Assembly (NCBI GenBank): GCA_964609825.1
Contig: CAZSSH010000002.1
Coordinates: 310,001-374,000 of the forward strand
Length of the DNA stretch: 64,000 nucleotides
From: CAZSSH01 sp964609825
GTDB lineage: Bacteria > Verrucomicrobiota > Lentisphaeria > Victivallales > Victivallaceae
Reading direction: 5' to 3'
Made by a program: the position numbers and the translations under genes. This document shows, piece after piece, positions 1 through 10,850 of this stretch (its first letter is position 1; every line of letters begins with the position of its first letter). The notes beneath the pieces were generated by a model. It did no database searches, was not told the origin of the DNA, and saw nothing but the letters and a program-made list of their open reading frames with translations.

Positions 1-2
1 AG

Positions 3-1805
<1,803 letters not shown>

Positions 1806-1808
1806 ATT

Positions 1809-3095
1809 ATGCTGCGACTGTTGTACAATGTCTTTTTGCCGTTCGGCTTTGTCTTTTTCGTCCCCGGGCTGTACCTCAAGTACCGCAACCGGCCAGGATG
1901 GAAAGAGTCGTTCGGTGAGCGTTTCGGCCGCTTCACAAGTACGCGGGAGACCGAGCTTGCCGCCTTTCACGGCGCCGTTTGGGTGCACGCGGTGAGCGTC
2001 GGCGAGACGGTATTGGCATTGTCGATGATCAAAAAATACTCCGAGCTGCACCCCGAACGCAAATTTGTCCTCTCCACCACTACCACCACCGGTCAGGAGC
2101 TCGCCCGCAAGTCGGCCAACAGCCGCACGGCGGTGATCTTTTGCCCGATCGACTTTTTGTGGATGGTGCGCAAAACGTTGCAGGTCATCCGGCCCTCGAT
2201 GCTGGTGATTTTTGAAACCGAGATTTGGCCCAACATGGTCGGAGAGTGCCGCCAGCGCCACATCCCGGTGGCGCTGGTCAACGGCCGCATGTCCGACAAG
2301 TCGGTCCGCGGCTACCGAAAGGCCAAAATGTTTTTCGGCCCGCTCCTCAAATCTTTTAATTTAATCATGGTGCAAACCGATGATGACGCCAAACGTTTCC
2401 TCTCGGTATCGCCCAAGGCCAAGGTCAAGGTCTCCGGCAACCTCAAGTTTGACCAGTCGATCCCCGAGGTCCTGGGCGATCACGAGTTTGCGCAATATTT
2501 TCATCAAAAAGACGCTTTGGTATTGCTCGCGGCAAGCACCCACAGCGGCGAAGAGGAGCTCATCGCGCAAACTTATTTGGAGTTGCGCAAAAATATCACC
2601 AATCTCAAATTGGTGCTGGTCCCGCGCCACGCCGAGCGCGGCGGCGAAATTGCCGAAATGCTGGCAAAATATAACCTCAGTTTTGCCCGCCGCAGCGGCA
2701 AACAAATCCCGGCGCAGGCGGTCGATGTCATTTTGGCCGATACCACCGGGGAGATGCTCAAACTCATCAATGGCGCCGATGTCGTCATCATGGGCAAGAG
2801 CTTGGCCGGTCACGACGAGGGGCACAATTTAATCGAGCCGGCGCTGCTGGACAAGCCGGTTGTCACCGGCCATGTTTTGCGCAATTTCCGGTTTATTCTG
2901 AACGTGTTGCAGCAAAAAGACGCGGTAGCGGCCATCAGCTCGGATGCCGAGCTCGGCCCCGTCCTCGCCAAATTGCTCACCGACGAAACTTTGCGCCGGC
3001 AATTGGGCCAACGGGCGGGTGAAGCCATCCGCCGCCATGCCGGAGCCACCGTAAAAACCATCGAGGCGCTGGAAGCCATCGCAGGAGAAAAATAA
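1809..3095 (+). CDS. waaA: 3-deoxy-D-manno-octulosonic acid (Kdo) transferase
   Basis: Adds Kdo from CMP-Kdo to lipid A precursor at the inner membrane. The 428-residue length is normal for WaaA/KdtA. An N-terminal hydrophobic anchor (residues 5-25) precedes the glycosyltransferase-N domain, with VWVHAVSVGE carrying the conserved catalytic Glu, the STTTTTG segment and FETEIWPN. The C-terminal half has the GT-B nucleotide-sugar fold (LVPRHAER, then KSLAGHDEGHNLIEPALLDKP without interruption). It sits 3 bp after glmS, and its stop overlaps the thiC start as TAATG. Its presence shows that the organism makes Kdo-containing LPS. Confidence 0.96.
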   Translation: MLRLLYNVFLPFGFVFFVPGLYLKYRNRPGWKESFGERFGRFTSTRETELAAFHGAVWVHAVSVGETVLALSMIKKYSELHPERKFVLSTTTTTGQELARKSANSRTAVIFCPIDFLWMVRKTLQVIRPSMLVIFETEIWPNMVGECRQRHIPVALVNGRMSDKSVRGYRKAKMFFGPLLKSFNLIMVQTDDDAKRFLSVSPKAKVKVSGNLKFDQSIPEVLGDHEFAQYFHQKDALVLLAASTHSGEEELIAQTYLELRKNITNLKLVLVPRHAERGGEIAEMLAKYNLSFARRSGKQIPAQAVDVILADTTGEMLKLINGADVVIMGKSLAGHDEGHNLIEPALLDKPVVTGHVLRNFRFILNVLQQKDAVAAISSDAELGPVLAKLLTDETLRRQLGQRAGEAIRRHAGATVKTIEALEAIAGEK

Positions 3096-4396
3096 TGCAC
3101 GAAATCAACACCCAAATGGCCAAGGCCAAGCAAAATATCATCACCCCGGAAATCGCCGCCGTAGCCAAGGCCGAGCTTTTGGATGCCGAAGTCATCCGTG
3201 CAGGGGTCGCCGCCGGCACCATCGTCATCCCGGCCAACGTCAACCACCGCGGCCTCGTCCCGATCGGCATCGGCCGTACCTTAAAAACTAAGATCAACGC
3301 CAACATCGGCAACTCGGCATTGGCCAGCTGTCCCAAAGAAGAGTTGGAGAAGCTCCGCTACGCCCTCAAATACGGTGCCGACACGGTGATGGATTTGAGC
3401 ACCGGCGGCGGCATCGTGCAGATCCGTCAAGCCATCATCGGCCACAGCCCGGCCCCCATCGGCACCGTCCCGTTGTACGAAATGCTCGCCCGCTGCGAAA
3501 AGATTGAGAATCTCACCGACGAGCTGTTGCTCTCCGTCATCGAGGAGCAGGCGGCACAGGGGGTCGATTATATGACCATCCACGCCGGACTCTTAAAGGA
3601 GCAAATCCCCGCGGCCAAACAGCGCTTGTTGCGCATCGTGAGCCGCGGCGGCTCGATTTTGGCGAGCTGGATGCAAAAGTTCAACCGCGAAAACCCGTTT
3701 TACACCCGTTTTGACGATATTTTAAAGATTTGCCAAAAGTATGACGTCACCTTGTCGCTCGGCGACGGCATGCGCCCCGGCTGTCTCGCCGACGCCAGCG
3801 ACGAGGCGCAGTTTGCCGAGCTCAGTGTTTTGGGCGAATTGGTCAAGCGCTGCCGCGCCGCGAGTGTCCAGGCGATGGTCGAGGGCCCCGGTCACATCCC
3901 GTTTCACCAAATTGAGATGAATATGAAACGCGAGCGTGAAGTTTGTCAGGATGCGCCGTTTTATATTTTGGGCCCGGTCGTCATCGATTGCGCCCCCGGT
4001 TATGACCATATCACCAGCGCCATCGGCGCCACCATGGGCGCCTACAGCGGAGCCGCGATGCTTTGCTACGTGACCCCCAAGGAGCACCTCGGTTTGCCCA
4101 ACGCCCGCGACGTGCGCGATGGCGTGATCGCCTATAAAATCGCCGCCCACGCGGCCGACGTGGCGCTCGGCAAACCCGGCGCCATCGACCGCGACAACGC
4201 GATCAGCAAAGCCCGCGCCGACTTTGACTGGGAGAAACAATTTGAGCTCGCGCTGGACCCCGACAAGGCGCGCGAATTTCGCAACGAGGCCCTGGCCGAG
4301 CGCGATTTGCCGACCGACCATCCGCACGGCGACGAGCGGTTTTGCACCATGTGCGGTCCCAACTTTTGCTCGATGCGGATCAGCAAAGAGTTGTAA
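3095..4396 (+). CDS. thiC: Phosphomethylpyrimidine synthase ThiC (short form)
   Basis: Radical-SAM enzyme that rearranges aminoimidazole ribotide to HMP-phosphate for thiamine synthesis. The 433-residue length fits the short bacterial/archaeal form without the long N-terminal extension. The C-terminal cluster motif CTMCGPNFC is the CxxCxxxxC of ThiC, and MVEGPGHIPFHQIE plus HAGLLKEQIP are family blocks. The ATG overlaps the waaA stop by one base, leaving no room for a TPP riboswitch directly in front. thiD lies near the far end of the window (63074), so thiamine genes are scattered. Confidence 0.97.
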   Translation: MHEINTQMAKAKQNIITPEIAAVAKAELLDAEVIRAGVAAGTIVIPANVNHRGLVPIGIGRTLKTKINANIGNSALASCPKEELEKLRYALKYGADTVMDLSTGGGIVQIRQAIIGHSPAPIGTVPLYEMLARCEKIENLTDELLLSVIEEQAAQGVDYMTIHAGLLKEQIPAAKQRLLRIVSRGGSILASWMQKFNRENPFYTRFDDILKICQKYDVTLSLGDGMRPGCLADASDEAQFAELSVLGELVKRCRAASVQAMVEGPGHIPFHQIEMNMKREREVCQDAPFYILGPVVIDCAPGYDHITSAIGATMGAYSGAAMLCYVTPKEHLGLPNARDVRDGVIAYKIAAHAADVALGKPGAIDRDNAISKARADFDWEKQFELALDPDKAREFRNEALAERDLPTDHPHGDERFCTMCGPNFCSMRISKEL

Positions 4397-4399
4397 ACA

Positions 4400-5056
4400 A
4401 TGGGCGTAATCAAGCAAAAATTCCGCAGCATCAAAAAGTTCCCTGACTGGTTCTGGTTTCTGCCGGCCAAGCTGGTGCAGCTCTTGCTCCACACATGCTA
4501 CCGCATTGAGATCAAGGACCCCAACCATTACATCGATTACCTGACCGGGATCGTGACCGTCACCTGGCACAACCGGCTGATGTTTTTTGCCCCCATCATG
4601 CCCAAAAGAGCGCGGATCCGCACCTTGGCGGTGATCAGCGCTTCCCGTGACGGACAGTACATCGCCGACTTCATCGCCCAATTCGGAGTCAAAAGCCTGC
4701 GCGGTTCCTCGTCCAAAAAAGGGATGAATGCCTTGCTGGGCGCGATGCGCACCATCCAGAGCAACAAAATTGTGAGCTTCACCCCCGACGGCCCGCGCGG
4801 GCCCAAATATCAGATGAAAACCGGGCCGATCCACTTGGCCAGCGTCAATCACACCTCGGTGCTGCCGATCAGCGTCAATGCGTCAAGTTACTGGCAGCTC
4901 AAAAGTTGGGACGGTTTTCAAATCCCGCGCCCGTTTTGCAAACTGACGCTCGTTTTGGCCGACAAAATCGACATCCCGGCCGACTTGGATGAGGCGGGGT
5001 TGGAGTTTTACCGGCAAAAAGTCGAGCAGGCCTTAATGGAGATTACTTGTGACTGA
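4400..5056 (+). CDS. DUF374 lysophospholipid acyltransferase-family protein
   Basis: This 218-residue protein resembles the DUF374 branch of the LPLAT acyltransferases often found beside Kdo transferase genes. An N-terminal hydrophobic stretch near residues 20-32 is followed by TVTWHNRLMFF, the SASRDGQYIADF block, LRGSSSKKG and TPDGPRGP, all DUF374 hallmarks. The classical HX4D is replaced by a WHN-type motif, usual for this branch. It probably acylates a lipid A or phospholipid substrate at the inner membrane, but the substrate cannot be read from sequence. It lies 3 bp after thiC and overlaps the next gene by 8 bp. Confidence 0.85.
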   Translation: MGVIKQKFRSIKKFPDWFWFLPAKLVQLLLHTCYRIEIKDPNHYIDYLTGIVTVTWHNRLMFFAPIMPKRARIRTLAVISASRDGQYIADFIAQFGVKSLRGSSSKKGMNALLGAMRTIQSNKIVSFTPDGPRGPKYQMKTGPIHLASVNHTSVLPISVNASSYWQLKSWDGFQIPRPFCKLTLVLADKIDIPADLDEAGLEFYRQKVEQALMEITCD

Positions 5057-5531
5057 CCGCGATCAACTGTTGCAAATGAGTGACGAGGAGCTCTCACGGC
5101 ATTGCCGTCTCGAATTCTTTAAAGGCTCGGGCAACGGCGGCCAAAAGCGCAACAAAACCTCCAGCGCGGCGCGGGTGACACTGCTGAGTGATCCCGAGCT
5201 CACGGCCTCGGATTGCAGCGGCCGCAGTCAGCATGACAACCGGGCGCAGGCACTCCTTAAACTCCGCCTGGAGATCGCTTATGATCGGCGCTTGCCGTTT
5301 CAAAAAGTGAGCAATCTCGACTGCTCCATGACCCACGCCTTATACCCTTTGTTGGTAGCGCAGCTTTTGGATTTGGCGGAGGAGTGCCGGTTTGACCACC
5401 AGCAAATGGCTGCCAGACTCGGGATTTCGCCGACGGCGACGGTCAAAAAAATCGGCCGAGACAGTGCGTTATGGCAGTTTTTTAACAAAAAACGGCAGGA
5501 GAATGCGCTAAATCCGCTGATTTTGCATTGA
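5049..5531 (+). CDS. Peptide chain release factor-like protein (GGQ domain only)
   Basis: A 160-residue protein with the class I release-factor catalytic domain: GSGNGGQKRNKTSSA contains GGQ, which triggers peptidyl-tRNA hydrolysis. It lacks the codon-recognition domains of RF1/RF2. It also lacks the long Lys/Arg-rich tail of ArfB/YaeJ, ending instead with a helical segment (about residues 105-150, AARLGISPTATVKKIGRD) that looks like a small helix-turn-helix. Similar stand-alone proteins occur in PVC bacteria. A role in ribosome rescue is an inference. The start overlaps the acyltransferase gene by 8 bp, so it is the last gene of the glmS operon. Confidence 0.8.
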   Translation: MTDRDQLLQMSDEELSRHCRLEFFKGSGNGGQKRNKTSSAARVTLLSDPELTASDCSGRSQHDNRAQALLKLRLEIAYDRRLPFQKVSNLDCSMTHALYPLLVAQLLDLAEECRFDHQQMAARLGISPTATVKKIGRDSALWQFFNKKRQENALNPLILH

Positions 5532-5707
5532 TATTTAAGCGTTGACGGATTATATTAATATAATTGCACAAATTTGTGACCGTTTTTTCGGGGTCATAAT
5601 GACGCTGTGAAATTCGTCGCCGACGGATTTTGCCGGTGCTGCCGCGCTGATTCCACGGCGCCGGCGCGCAGCGTTAATCCCCCCGGTCAACACACCAGAG
5701 ATGAAAA
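5532..5707 (+). other. Intergenic leader before leuA
   Basis: This 176-bp gap holds an AT-rich part (5542-5600) and then a GC-rich part. A TTGACG (5542-5547) and a perfect TATAAT (5559-5564) are only 11 bp apart, too close for a sigma-70 promoter, so I do not call one. The segment 5638-5672 can fold into an imperfect hairpin, with GCTGCCGCGC pairing to GCGCGCAGC, about 35 bp before the leuA ATG. It could be a leader structure. No leucine-codon leader peptide was recognised. Confidence 0.35.
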
Positions 5708-7393
5708 ATGAATAACCCGAAGTACACGTATCCGAAACGGATCCCGATCCAAAACCGCCAGTGGCCGGACCGGGAAATCACCGCCGCACCCGTATGGGCG
5801 TCGGTTGACCTGCGCGACGGCAACCAAGCCTTGCCGATCCCGATGTCCCCGGAGCAGAAACTCGAATACTTCCACATGCTCGTAAACATCGGCTTTAAAG
5901 AGATTGAGGTGGCTTTCCCGTCGGCCTCGCAGGATGACTTTAATTTTGTGCGGATGCTCATTGAGCAAAAATTGATCCCCGCCGATGTCAAAATTTCGGT
6001 GCTGACCCAAGCCCGCAAACACCTGATTGAGCGCACCGTCGAGTCCCTCAAAGGAGTCAACAAAGCGATTTTACACTGCTATGTGCCGACCTCGGATTTG
6101 CACGGCCGTTTTGTTTTCGGACGGAGCCGCGAAGAGGTAAAAACCATGTCGGTCGAAGCGACCAAATTCATCAAAGAGGAAATCGCGCGCGCCGGATTGA
6201 CCAATCACATTGCCTACGAGTTTTCGCCCGAGGAGTTCACCGATACCGACCTTGACTTTGCCGTCGATCTCTGTATCGCGGTCAAAAAAGCGTGGGGCAA
6301 ATCGGCCAAGTCCGACTTTATCCTCAATCTCCCGGCCACCGTCGAGCGTCGTCCGCCCAATCATTACGCCGACATGATCGAGTATTTTTGCCGCAAGTAT
6401 CCGTACTTGGACGAGACCAGCATCAGCATCCACTCGCACAACGATCAGGGGTGCGCGGTGGCGGCAAGCGAGCTCGCCATCTTGGCTGGCGCCGACCGCG
6501 TCGAGGGCACGATCTTTGGTCATGGCGAACGCACCGGAAATCTCGACCTGGCGATTTTGGCGCTCAACTTTGAGTCGCGCGGGATCGCCACCGGGCTCAA
6601 ATTCTCCAACCTGCCCGAAATCGTCCGCATCGTCGAGCGCAACTCGGGGATCGAGGTGCATCCGCGCCATCCGTACGCGGGAGAATTGGTATTCACCGCT
6701 TTTTCCGGCTCGCATCAGGACGCCATCCGCAAGGGGATGGAGGAGCGCGAGGAAATCGGCAAATTCTTTCAGCAGGGTTGGAAAATTCCATACTTGCACA
6801 TTGATCCGGCCGACCTCGGGCGGCAGTACGAAAAACTGATCCGCATCAACAGCCAGTCGGGCAAAGGCGGCATCGTCTACGTGCTCGAAAAGGAGTTCGG
6901 CATCCATCCCCCCAAGGCCATGCACCCGGAGATCGGTCAGGTCGTCCAAGCTTACATGGATCAAAACGGGGGTGAGATCGACTCCAAACTCTTGAAACAG
7001 ATTTTTCACGACAGCTTCGTCAATATCGAGGGGCCGTTTAAAATGCAGAATTATTCGCGTGCCTCGGTCGGCGACCGCAGCGGCGCGACGTTTACGTGGT
7101 TTGTCAACGATCAGCGGTACGACTTCACCGGTCAGGGCAACGGTCCCTTATCGGCGGTCGTGCACGCGATTAAAGAAGCGAATATCGTCGCCGACTTTAA
7201 GCTCGAGGACTTTACCGAAAAAACCCTCGGCAGCGATGCCGACGCCAAAGCGATCGCCTTTGTCGGGCTCAGGGTCAAAGATCAACTCATTTACGGCGCG
7301 GGCGAGCACTCCAACATCGACCGCGCGGCCATTGCCGCATTGGTGAGCGCACTCAACCGCGCCGCCCGCAAACAAATTTTAGAAGTCCTTTAA
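5708..7393 (+). CDS. leuA: 2-isopropylmalate synthase
   Basis: Condenses acetyl-CoA and 2-oxoisovalerate, the committed step of leucine synthesis. The 561-residue length and the N-terminal block (PVWASVDLRDGNQAL) match the long LeuA class. DLRDGNQ carries the metal-binding Asp, and HSHNDQGCAVAASELA gives the HxH metal motif followed by the family signature. GTIFGHGERTGNLDL is another conserved block, and the C-terminal 130 residues form the LeuA allosteric domain that binds leucine. Feedback inhibition is therefore likely. No other leu gene is adjacent. Confidence 0.96.
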   Translation: MNNPKYTYPKRIPIQNRQWPDREITAAPVWASVDLRDGNQALPIPMSPEQKLEYFHMLVNIGFKEIEVAFPSASQDDFNFVRMLIEQKLIPADVKISVLTQARKHLIERTVESLKGVNKAILHCYVPTSDLHGRFVFGRSREEVKTMSVEATKFIKEEIARAGLTNHIAYEFSPEEFTDTDLDFAVDLCIAVKKAWGKSAKSDFILNLPATVERRPPNHYADMIEYFCRKYPYLDETSISIHSHNDQGCAVAASELAILAGADRVEGTIFGHGERTGNLDLAILALNFESRGIATGLKFSNLPEIVRIVERNSGIEVHPRHPYAGELVFTAFSGSHQDAIRKGMEEREEIGKFFQQGWKIPYLHIDPADLGRQYEKLIRINSQSGKGGIVYVLEKEFGIHPPKAMHPEIGQVVQAYMDQNGGEIDSKLLKQIFHDSFVNIEGPFKMQNYSRASVGDRSGATFTWFVNDQRYDFTGQGNGPLSAVVHAIKEANIVADFKLEDFTEKTLGSDADAKAIAFVGLRVKDQLIYGAGEHSNIDRAAIAALVSALNRAARKQILEVL

Positions 7394-7409
7394 AGGTAGA
7401 TTTAAAAAA

Positions 7410-8672
7410 ATGAATGAAATTACCAAGACCCGGGTGAAATTTTTCGTCGGCATCATTGCTTTTATCATTGTTTTACATATTCTGGTCATCTTTTTCCTGA
7501 TGCCAGCCAAGAACAAAGACACGGAAGCCGCTCCCGCCGCCAGTCAGGCCGCCGCCGAAGTGGCCAAGACCGATACGGCCTATGCCAACGAGGAAACGCC
7601 CGCGCCGCCCAAACCCGGGTTCTGGTCGCGGCTTTTCGGCAAAAAAGAGGAAGTAAAGCCCGCCGCCCCGACCAAGCCGGTCGAGCCGCCCAAACCGGCA
7701 TTTAAGTACAAAGTACCGAGCGCCAACCCCAATTTCGGCAAACCTTTTAATTTCAGCACCGCAGCCAAGGGCAACATCAGCGTCCCCGGCAGCGACGGCG
7801 CCGTTACCGGGATCATGGTCGATCTGGACACCCGTAATGTGTTGTGGGAAAAAGACCCGCACAAAAGCGTACCGATTGCCTCGATGGTTAAAATGATGAC
7901 CACCTTGCTGATTTTTGAAGCGATGGAAAAGAATCCCGCCCTTAACCTCGACACCCCCGTCCAAATCACCAAAACCGCGACCAACGTCAAGCGCACCGGC
8001 GTGGTGTGGCTGGACACCCGCGAAGTGTTTCCGATCTCTGATTTGTTAAAAGCAATCATCATCAAAAGCGCCAACGACGCGGCCACTCAAATGGGCGAAT
8101 TTGTTGGCGGCGATGTCTCAAGCTTTGTGCGAATGATGAATGCGCGGGCACTCGAGCTCGGCATGACCGACAGCAAATTTGCCAGCCCCTGCGGTCTCCC
8201 GGACAAAACCGCCGGCAACTCGACAAGCTCAGCCAATGACATGGTGATCATCGGCGAGCAACTCCTCGTTTACCCCAAGGTCCTGGAGTTGAGCTCCACC
8301 TTGCAGGACTCGATCCGCGAAGGCGAAAAAAAGACGGTCCTAACCACCACCAACAAGCTCATCAACCCCCACTGGCCCGGAGTCGACGGGCTCAAAACCG
8401 GGTTTATCAACGAGTCGGGCTTTTGCCTTACCTTCAGCGTATTGCGCAATGGCAAACGCATCGTCGGCTGTGTCACCGGTTTTAAAACCGGGGTCGAGCG
8501 CGACCGCTTTTGCCGCAAACTGATCGACTGGGGCTACGCCCGCGCCGAGGCGCTGCAAAATGGCACCGCCAAGCCGGAAGTCGCCGCCGCCCCGGCCGTC
8601 GCGCCCGCCAAAGCCGCCGCCAAGCCCGCGGCCAAACCGGCCGTCAAGGCGACCGATAAAAAGAAAAAATAA
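7410..8672 (+). CDS. D-alanyl-D-alanine carboxypeptidase, S11 family
   Basis: Penicillin-binding protein that trims the terminal D-Ala of peptidoglycan stem peptides. One membrane anchor spans residues 11-31 and is followed by an Ala/Pro-rich linker (33-100). The S11 catalytic domain has SMVK at 158-161 (Ser nucleophile and general base), SAN at 220-222 and KTG at 329-331. An Ala/Lys/Pro-rich tail from about 395 ends in KKKK. It is anchored by its N-terminus rather than the C-terminal amphipathic helix of E. coli DacA. It lies 16 bp after leuA and 12 bp before the next gene. Confidence 0.92.
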   Translation: MNEITKTRVKFFVGIIAFIIVLHILVIFFLMPAKNKDTEAAPAASQAAAEVAKTDTAYANEETPAPPKPGFWSRLFGKKEEVKPAAPTKPVEPPKPAFKYKVPSANPNFGKPFNFSTAAKGNISVPGSDGAVTGIMVDLDTRNVLWEKDPHKSVPIASMVKMMTTLLIFEAMEKNPALNLDTPVQITKTATNVKRTGVVWLDTREVFPISDLLKAIIIKSANDAATQMGEFVGGDVSSFVRMMNARALELGMTDSKFASPCGLPDKTAGNSTSSANDMVIIGEQLLVYPKVLELSSTLQDSIREGEKKTVLTTTNKLINPHWPGVDGLKTGFINESGFCLTFSVLRNGKRIVGCVTGFKTGVERDRFCRKLIDWGYARAEALQNGTAKPEVAAAPAVAPAKAAAKPAAKPAVKATDKKKK

Positions 8673-8684
8673 ACAGGTGACTTT

Positions 8685-9212
8685 TTGAAGCGTATATTGG
8701 GATTTTTACTTCTGGCAATGTTGCTCACTTCGTGCAAAGACGAGGGACGGCAAACGTTGTCCGATGAGCAAAACAAGCTCTCGCTGCGCTTTTTCTCCGC
8801 CGTGCGCAAAGGCGAACACGCCGCCGCGGCCGATCAGGCCAACAAGCTTTTTTTACTCAATCCCGGCGATGATTTTTTGGCGCGGCTGGCCGCCCAGCAA
8901 AAGGTCAATGCGGTAACCGCCGAAATTCAACAGGCGCTGGACAAAGGCGATCTTGCGCAAGCCAACCTTATCGTCGATCGGGCGCAAAAAGAGGAACCGT
9001 TTAACCGCCAGCTCGCCAAGATTAAAAGCGCGTTGCGCCAATTGGAGCGTTGCCAAAAAGCCGTCCAAACGCTGAAAAATGCCAAAACTCCGGCCGAAAA
9101 AACCGAAGCCTTGCGCAATGCAAAAACCGCCGTCGGCAATGCCCCGCCGCCTGCGGTAAAGCAATATTTTGATCAATACGAGCGGCAACTCGCCGCCGAT
9201 AACAAGCCTTAA
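8685..9212 (+). CDS. Putative lipoprotein, unknown function
   Basis: A 175-residue protein with a short signal peptide ending in the lipobox LLTSC (Cys17), so it should be lipidated. The start is a TTG, preceded by CAGGTGA as a weak ribosome-binding site. The mature part is Ala/Lys/Gln-rich and predicted helical, with spacing reminiscent of TPR-like repeats (AAADQANKLFLLNPGDDF). I do not recognise the family. It lies between a peptidoglycan carboxypeptidase and hydE. Confidence 0.7.
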   Translation: MKRILGFLLLAMLLTSCKDEGRQTLSDEQNKLSLRFFSAVRKGEHAAAADQANKLFLLNPGDDFLARLAAQQKVNAVTAEIQQALDKGDLAQANLIVDRAQKEEPFNRQLAKIKSALRQLERCQKAVQTLKNAKTPAEKTEALRNAKTAVGNAPPPAVKQYFDQYERQLAADNKP

Positions 9213-9257
9213 AACGACTGCCCACTCCGGCAATCGGCATAAAAGACCAAGTGAGAA

Positions 9258-10358
9258 ATGATTTTTGACGATGTGATTGCCAAAGCCGCCCGCCATGGGC
9301 GCGAATTAACGGACGCGGAGCTCAAGTTTCTGCTCGGCCTCAGCGATGCCGACGAATTGGCGCGTCTTTACCGGACCAGCTATCAGATCAAGCTCGCACA
9401 TGTCGGCAACATCGTCCGGCTGCGGGGGTTGATTGAGATCGGCAATATTTGCACCAAGGATTGTTTTTACTGCGGTATCCGTAAGAGCAATCACCATGTC
9501 GGCCGCTTTACCATGACGCTGGACGAAGTCGCCGAGGCAGCCAAACTCGCCGTCGAGTTCGGCTACGGCTCGGTGGTCATCCAAGGCGGCGAGCGCAGCG
9601 ATCAAAGCTTTACCTCATTGATCACTCAGGCCGTCCGCAAGGTCAAACAAATTTCCGGGGGCAAACTCGGGATCACCCTCTCCTTGGGCGAGCAATCGCG
9701 CGAAGTATTGGAGGAGTGGTTTGCCGCCGGGGCCCACCGCTATTTGCTGCGCATCGAGGCCTCCAACCGTGAGCTTTATCAAAAATTGCATCCCGGCGAC
9801 TCGCATCACTCTTATGACACGCGCGTCGGCTGCCTCCGGCTTTTGCGCGAGGTCGGCTATCAGGTCGGCACCGGCGTGATGATCGGTCTACCGATGCAAA
9901 CCTTGGATGATTTGGTCGACGACCTCAAGTTTTTCCGCCAAACGGATGTCGATATGATCGGGATGGGGCCCTACCTCCCCCACCACGACACGCCGCTGGG
10001 GCGGCAATACGCCGCCGCCGATCCGGCGCAATCGCTGGAGCTCGGCCTTAAAATGATCGCCGTCACCCGGATTTTCCTCCAAAACGTCAACATCGCCAGC
10101 ACCACCGCGCTGCAAACGTTGGCCCCGGACGGCCGCGAACGCGGATTGCTGGCAGGGGCCAACGTCATCATGCCCAACATCGGCAGTCTTAATTACCGGC
10201 ACAATTATTTATTGTACGACAACAAGCCCGGCCTCGACGAAAACGCGGACGCGGCCCGCCAAAAACTCGAAGCATCCATCCGGCGCATCGGCGAAACAGT
10301 CGTCTACAATGAGTGGGGCGACTCGCCGCATTTTAAAAAGCGCTTGCATTCTGATTAA
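9258..10358 (+). CDS. hydE: [FeFe] hydrogenase maturase HydE (radical SAM)
   Basis: Radical-SAM enzyme that, with HydF and HydG, builds the diiron part of the hydrogenase H-cluster. The 366 residues include the CX3CX2C motif CTKDCFYC at about 71-78 within GLIEIGNICTKDCFYCGIRK, matching HydE. A BioB/HydE-like barrel follows (GYGSVVIQGGERSD, GVMIGLPMQT, GPYLPHHDTPLG). PylB is the closest alternative, but the hydrogenases 7 kb away support HydE. No hydF or hydG is seen in the window. The stop codon overlaps the promoter region of the next gene. Confidence 0.9.
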   Translation: MIFDDVIAKAARHGRELTDAELKFLLGLSDADELARLYRTSYQIKLAHVGNIVRLRGLIEIGNICTKDCFYCGIRKSNHHVGRFTMTLDEVAEAAKLAVEFGYGSVVIQGGERSDQSFTSLITQAVRKVKQISGGKLGITLSLGEQSREVLEEWFAAGAHRYLLRIEASNRELYQKLHPGDSHHSYDTRVGCLRLLREVGYQVGTGVMIGLPMQTLDDLVDDLKFFRQTDVDMIGMGPYLPHHDTPLGRQYAAADPAQSLELGLKMIAVTRIFLQNVNIASTTALQTLAPDGRERGLLAGANVIMPNIGSLNYRHNYLLYDNKPGLDENADAARQKLEASIRRIGETVVYNEWGDSPHFKKRLHSD

Positions 10359-10371
10359 CTTGGTGTATATT
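10344..10371 (+). promoter_or_regulatory. Sigma-70-like promoter for the lipoprotein-ppdK-lepB genes
   Basis: TTGCAT at 10344-10349 and TATATT at 10366-10371 are separated by 16 bp. The -35 box lies inside the last codons of hydE. An AAGGAG ribosome-binding site (10385-10390) and a TTG start at 10400 follow. Read by eye only. Confidence 0.6.
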
Positions 10372-10399
10372 ACGACATAAATATAAGGAGTCACTTAAA

Positions 10400-10825
10400 T
10401 TGCAATCCCTCATTTTATCCTTGTTTCGCTGTAAAAAACACTTACTGTTGCCGCTCCTTATGCTGCTTTTTTTGGCCGGATGCACCGCGTCCGACGCCAA
10501 TAATTACTTGCGCCCCACCGATTTTGTCAGTTATCTGACCCGCGCCGGAATCAAAAACGACGGTGTGCGGCCGATCCCCGGCGACCCCTTCGGCGCTTCC
10601 GAGGCCTGCGCGATCATGATTAACGGCTCGGAGATCGGCATCTACAAGTTTGACCAAACGGTGCGGCTGATGCGCAACCGCCTCGACAAGATCAAAGAGA
10701 GCAACTGCGTTTACATCCTCGGCGTCAAGCGCCCGGTGGTGATCAACGGCTCGTTTATTCTCTTTGGTCAGGAAAAAAACCCCAAGAAAAAAGAAATCGT
10801 CAAAGTGTTTGAAAACTTCCGATGA
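10400..10825 (+). CDS. Putative lipoprotein, unknown function
   Basis: A 141-residue protein starting at TTG 10400, 9 bases after AAGGAG. The signal peptide (LLLPLLMLLFLAGC) ends in the lipobox LAGC. The mature domain is mixed alpha/beta with IMINGSEIGIYKFDQ and VYILGVKRPVVINGSFILFG. I do not recognise the family, and nothing in the sequence indicates an enzyme. It is 25 bp upstream of ppdK, in the same direction, and shares its promoter. Confidence 0.7.
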   Translation: MQSLILSLFRCKKHLLLPLLMLLFLAGCTASDANNYLRPTDFVSYLTRAGIKNDGVRPIPGDPFGASEACAIMINGSEIGIYKFDQTVRLMRNRLDKIKESNCVYILGVKRPVVINGSFILFGQEKNPKKKEIVKVFENFR

Positions 10826-10850
10826 CACCACTGGCAAGGAGAAACAAGCG

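Noticed and set aside
3060..3095. TPP riboswitch before thiC
   Set aside because: thiC overlaps the waaA stop codon, so no non-coding leader exists.
3722..4852. 376-codon minus-strand frame opposite thiC
   Set aside because: Antisense shadow of thiC and the DUF374 gene, with no recognisable domain or ribosome-binding site.
5542..5564. TTGACG and TATAAT before leuA as a promoter
   Set aside because: The boxes are only 11 bp apart, too short for sigma-70 recognition.
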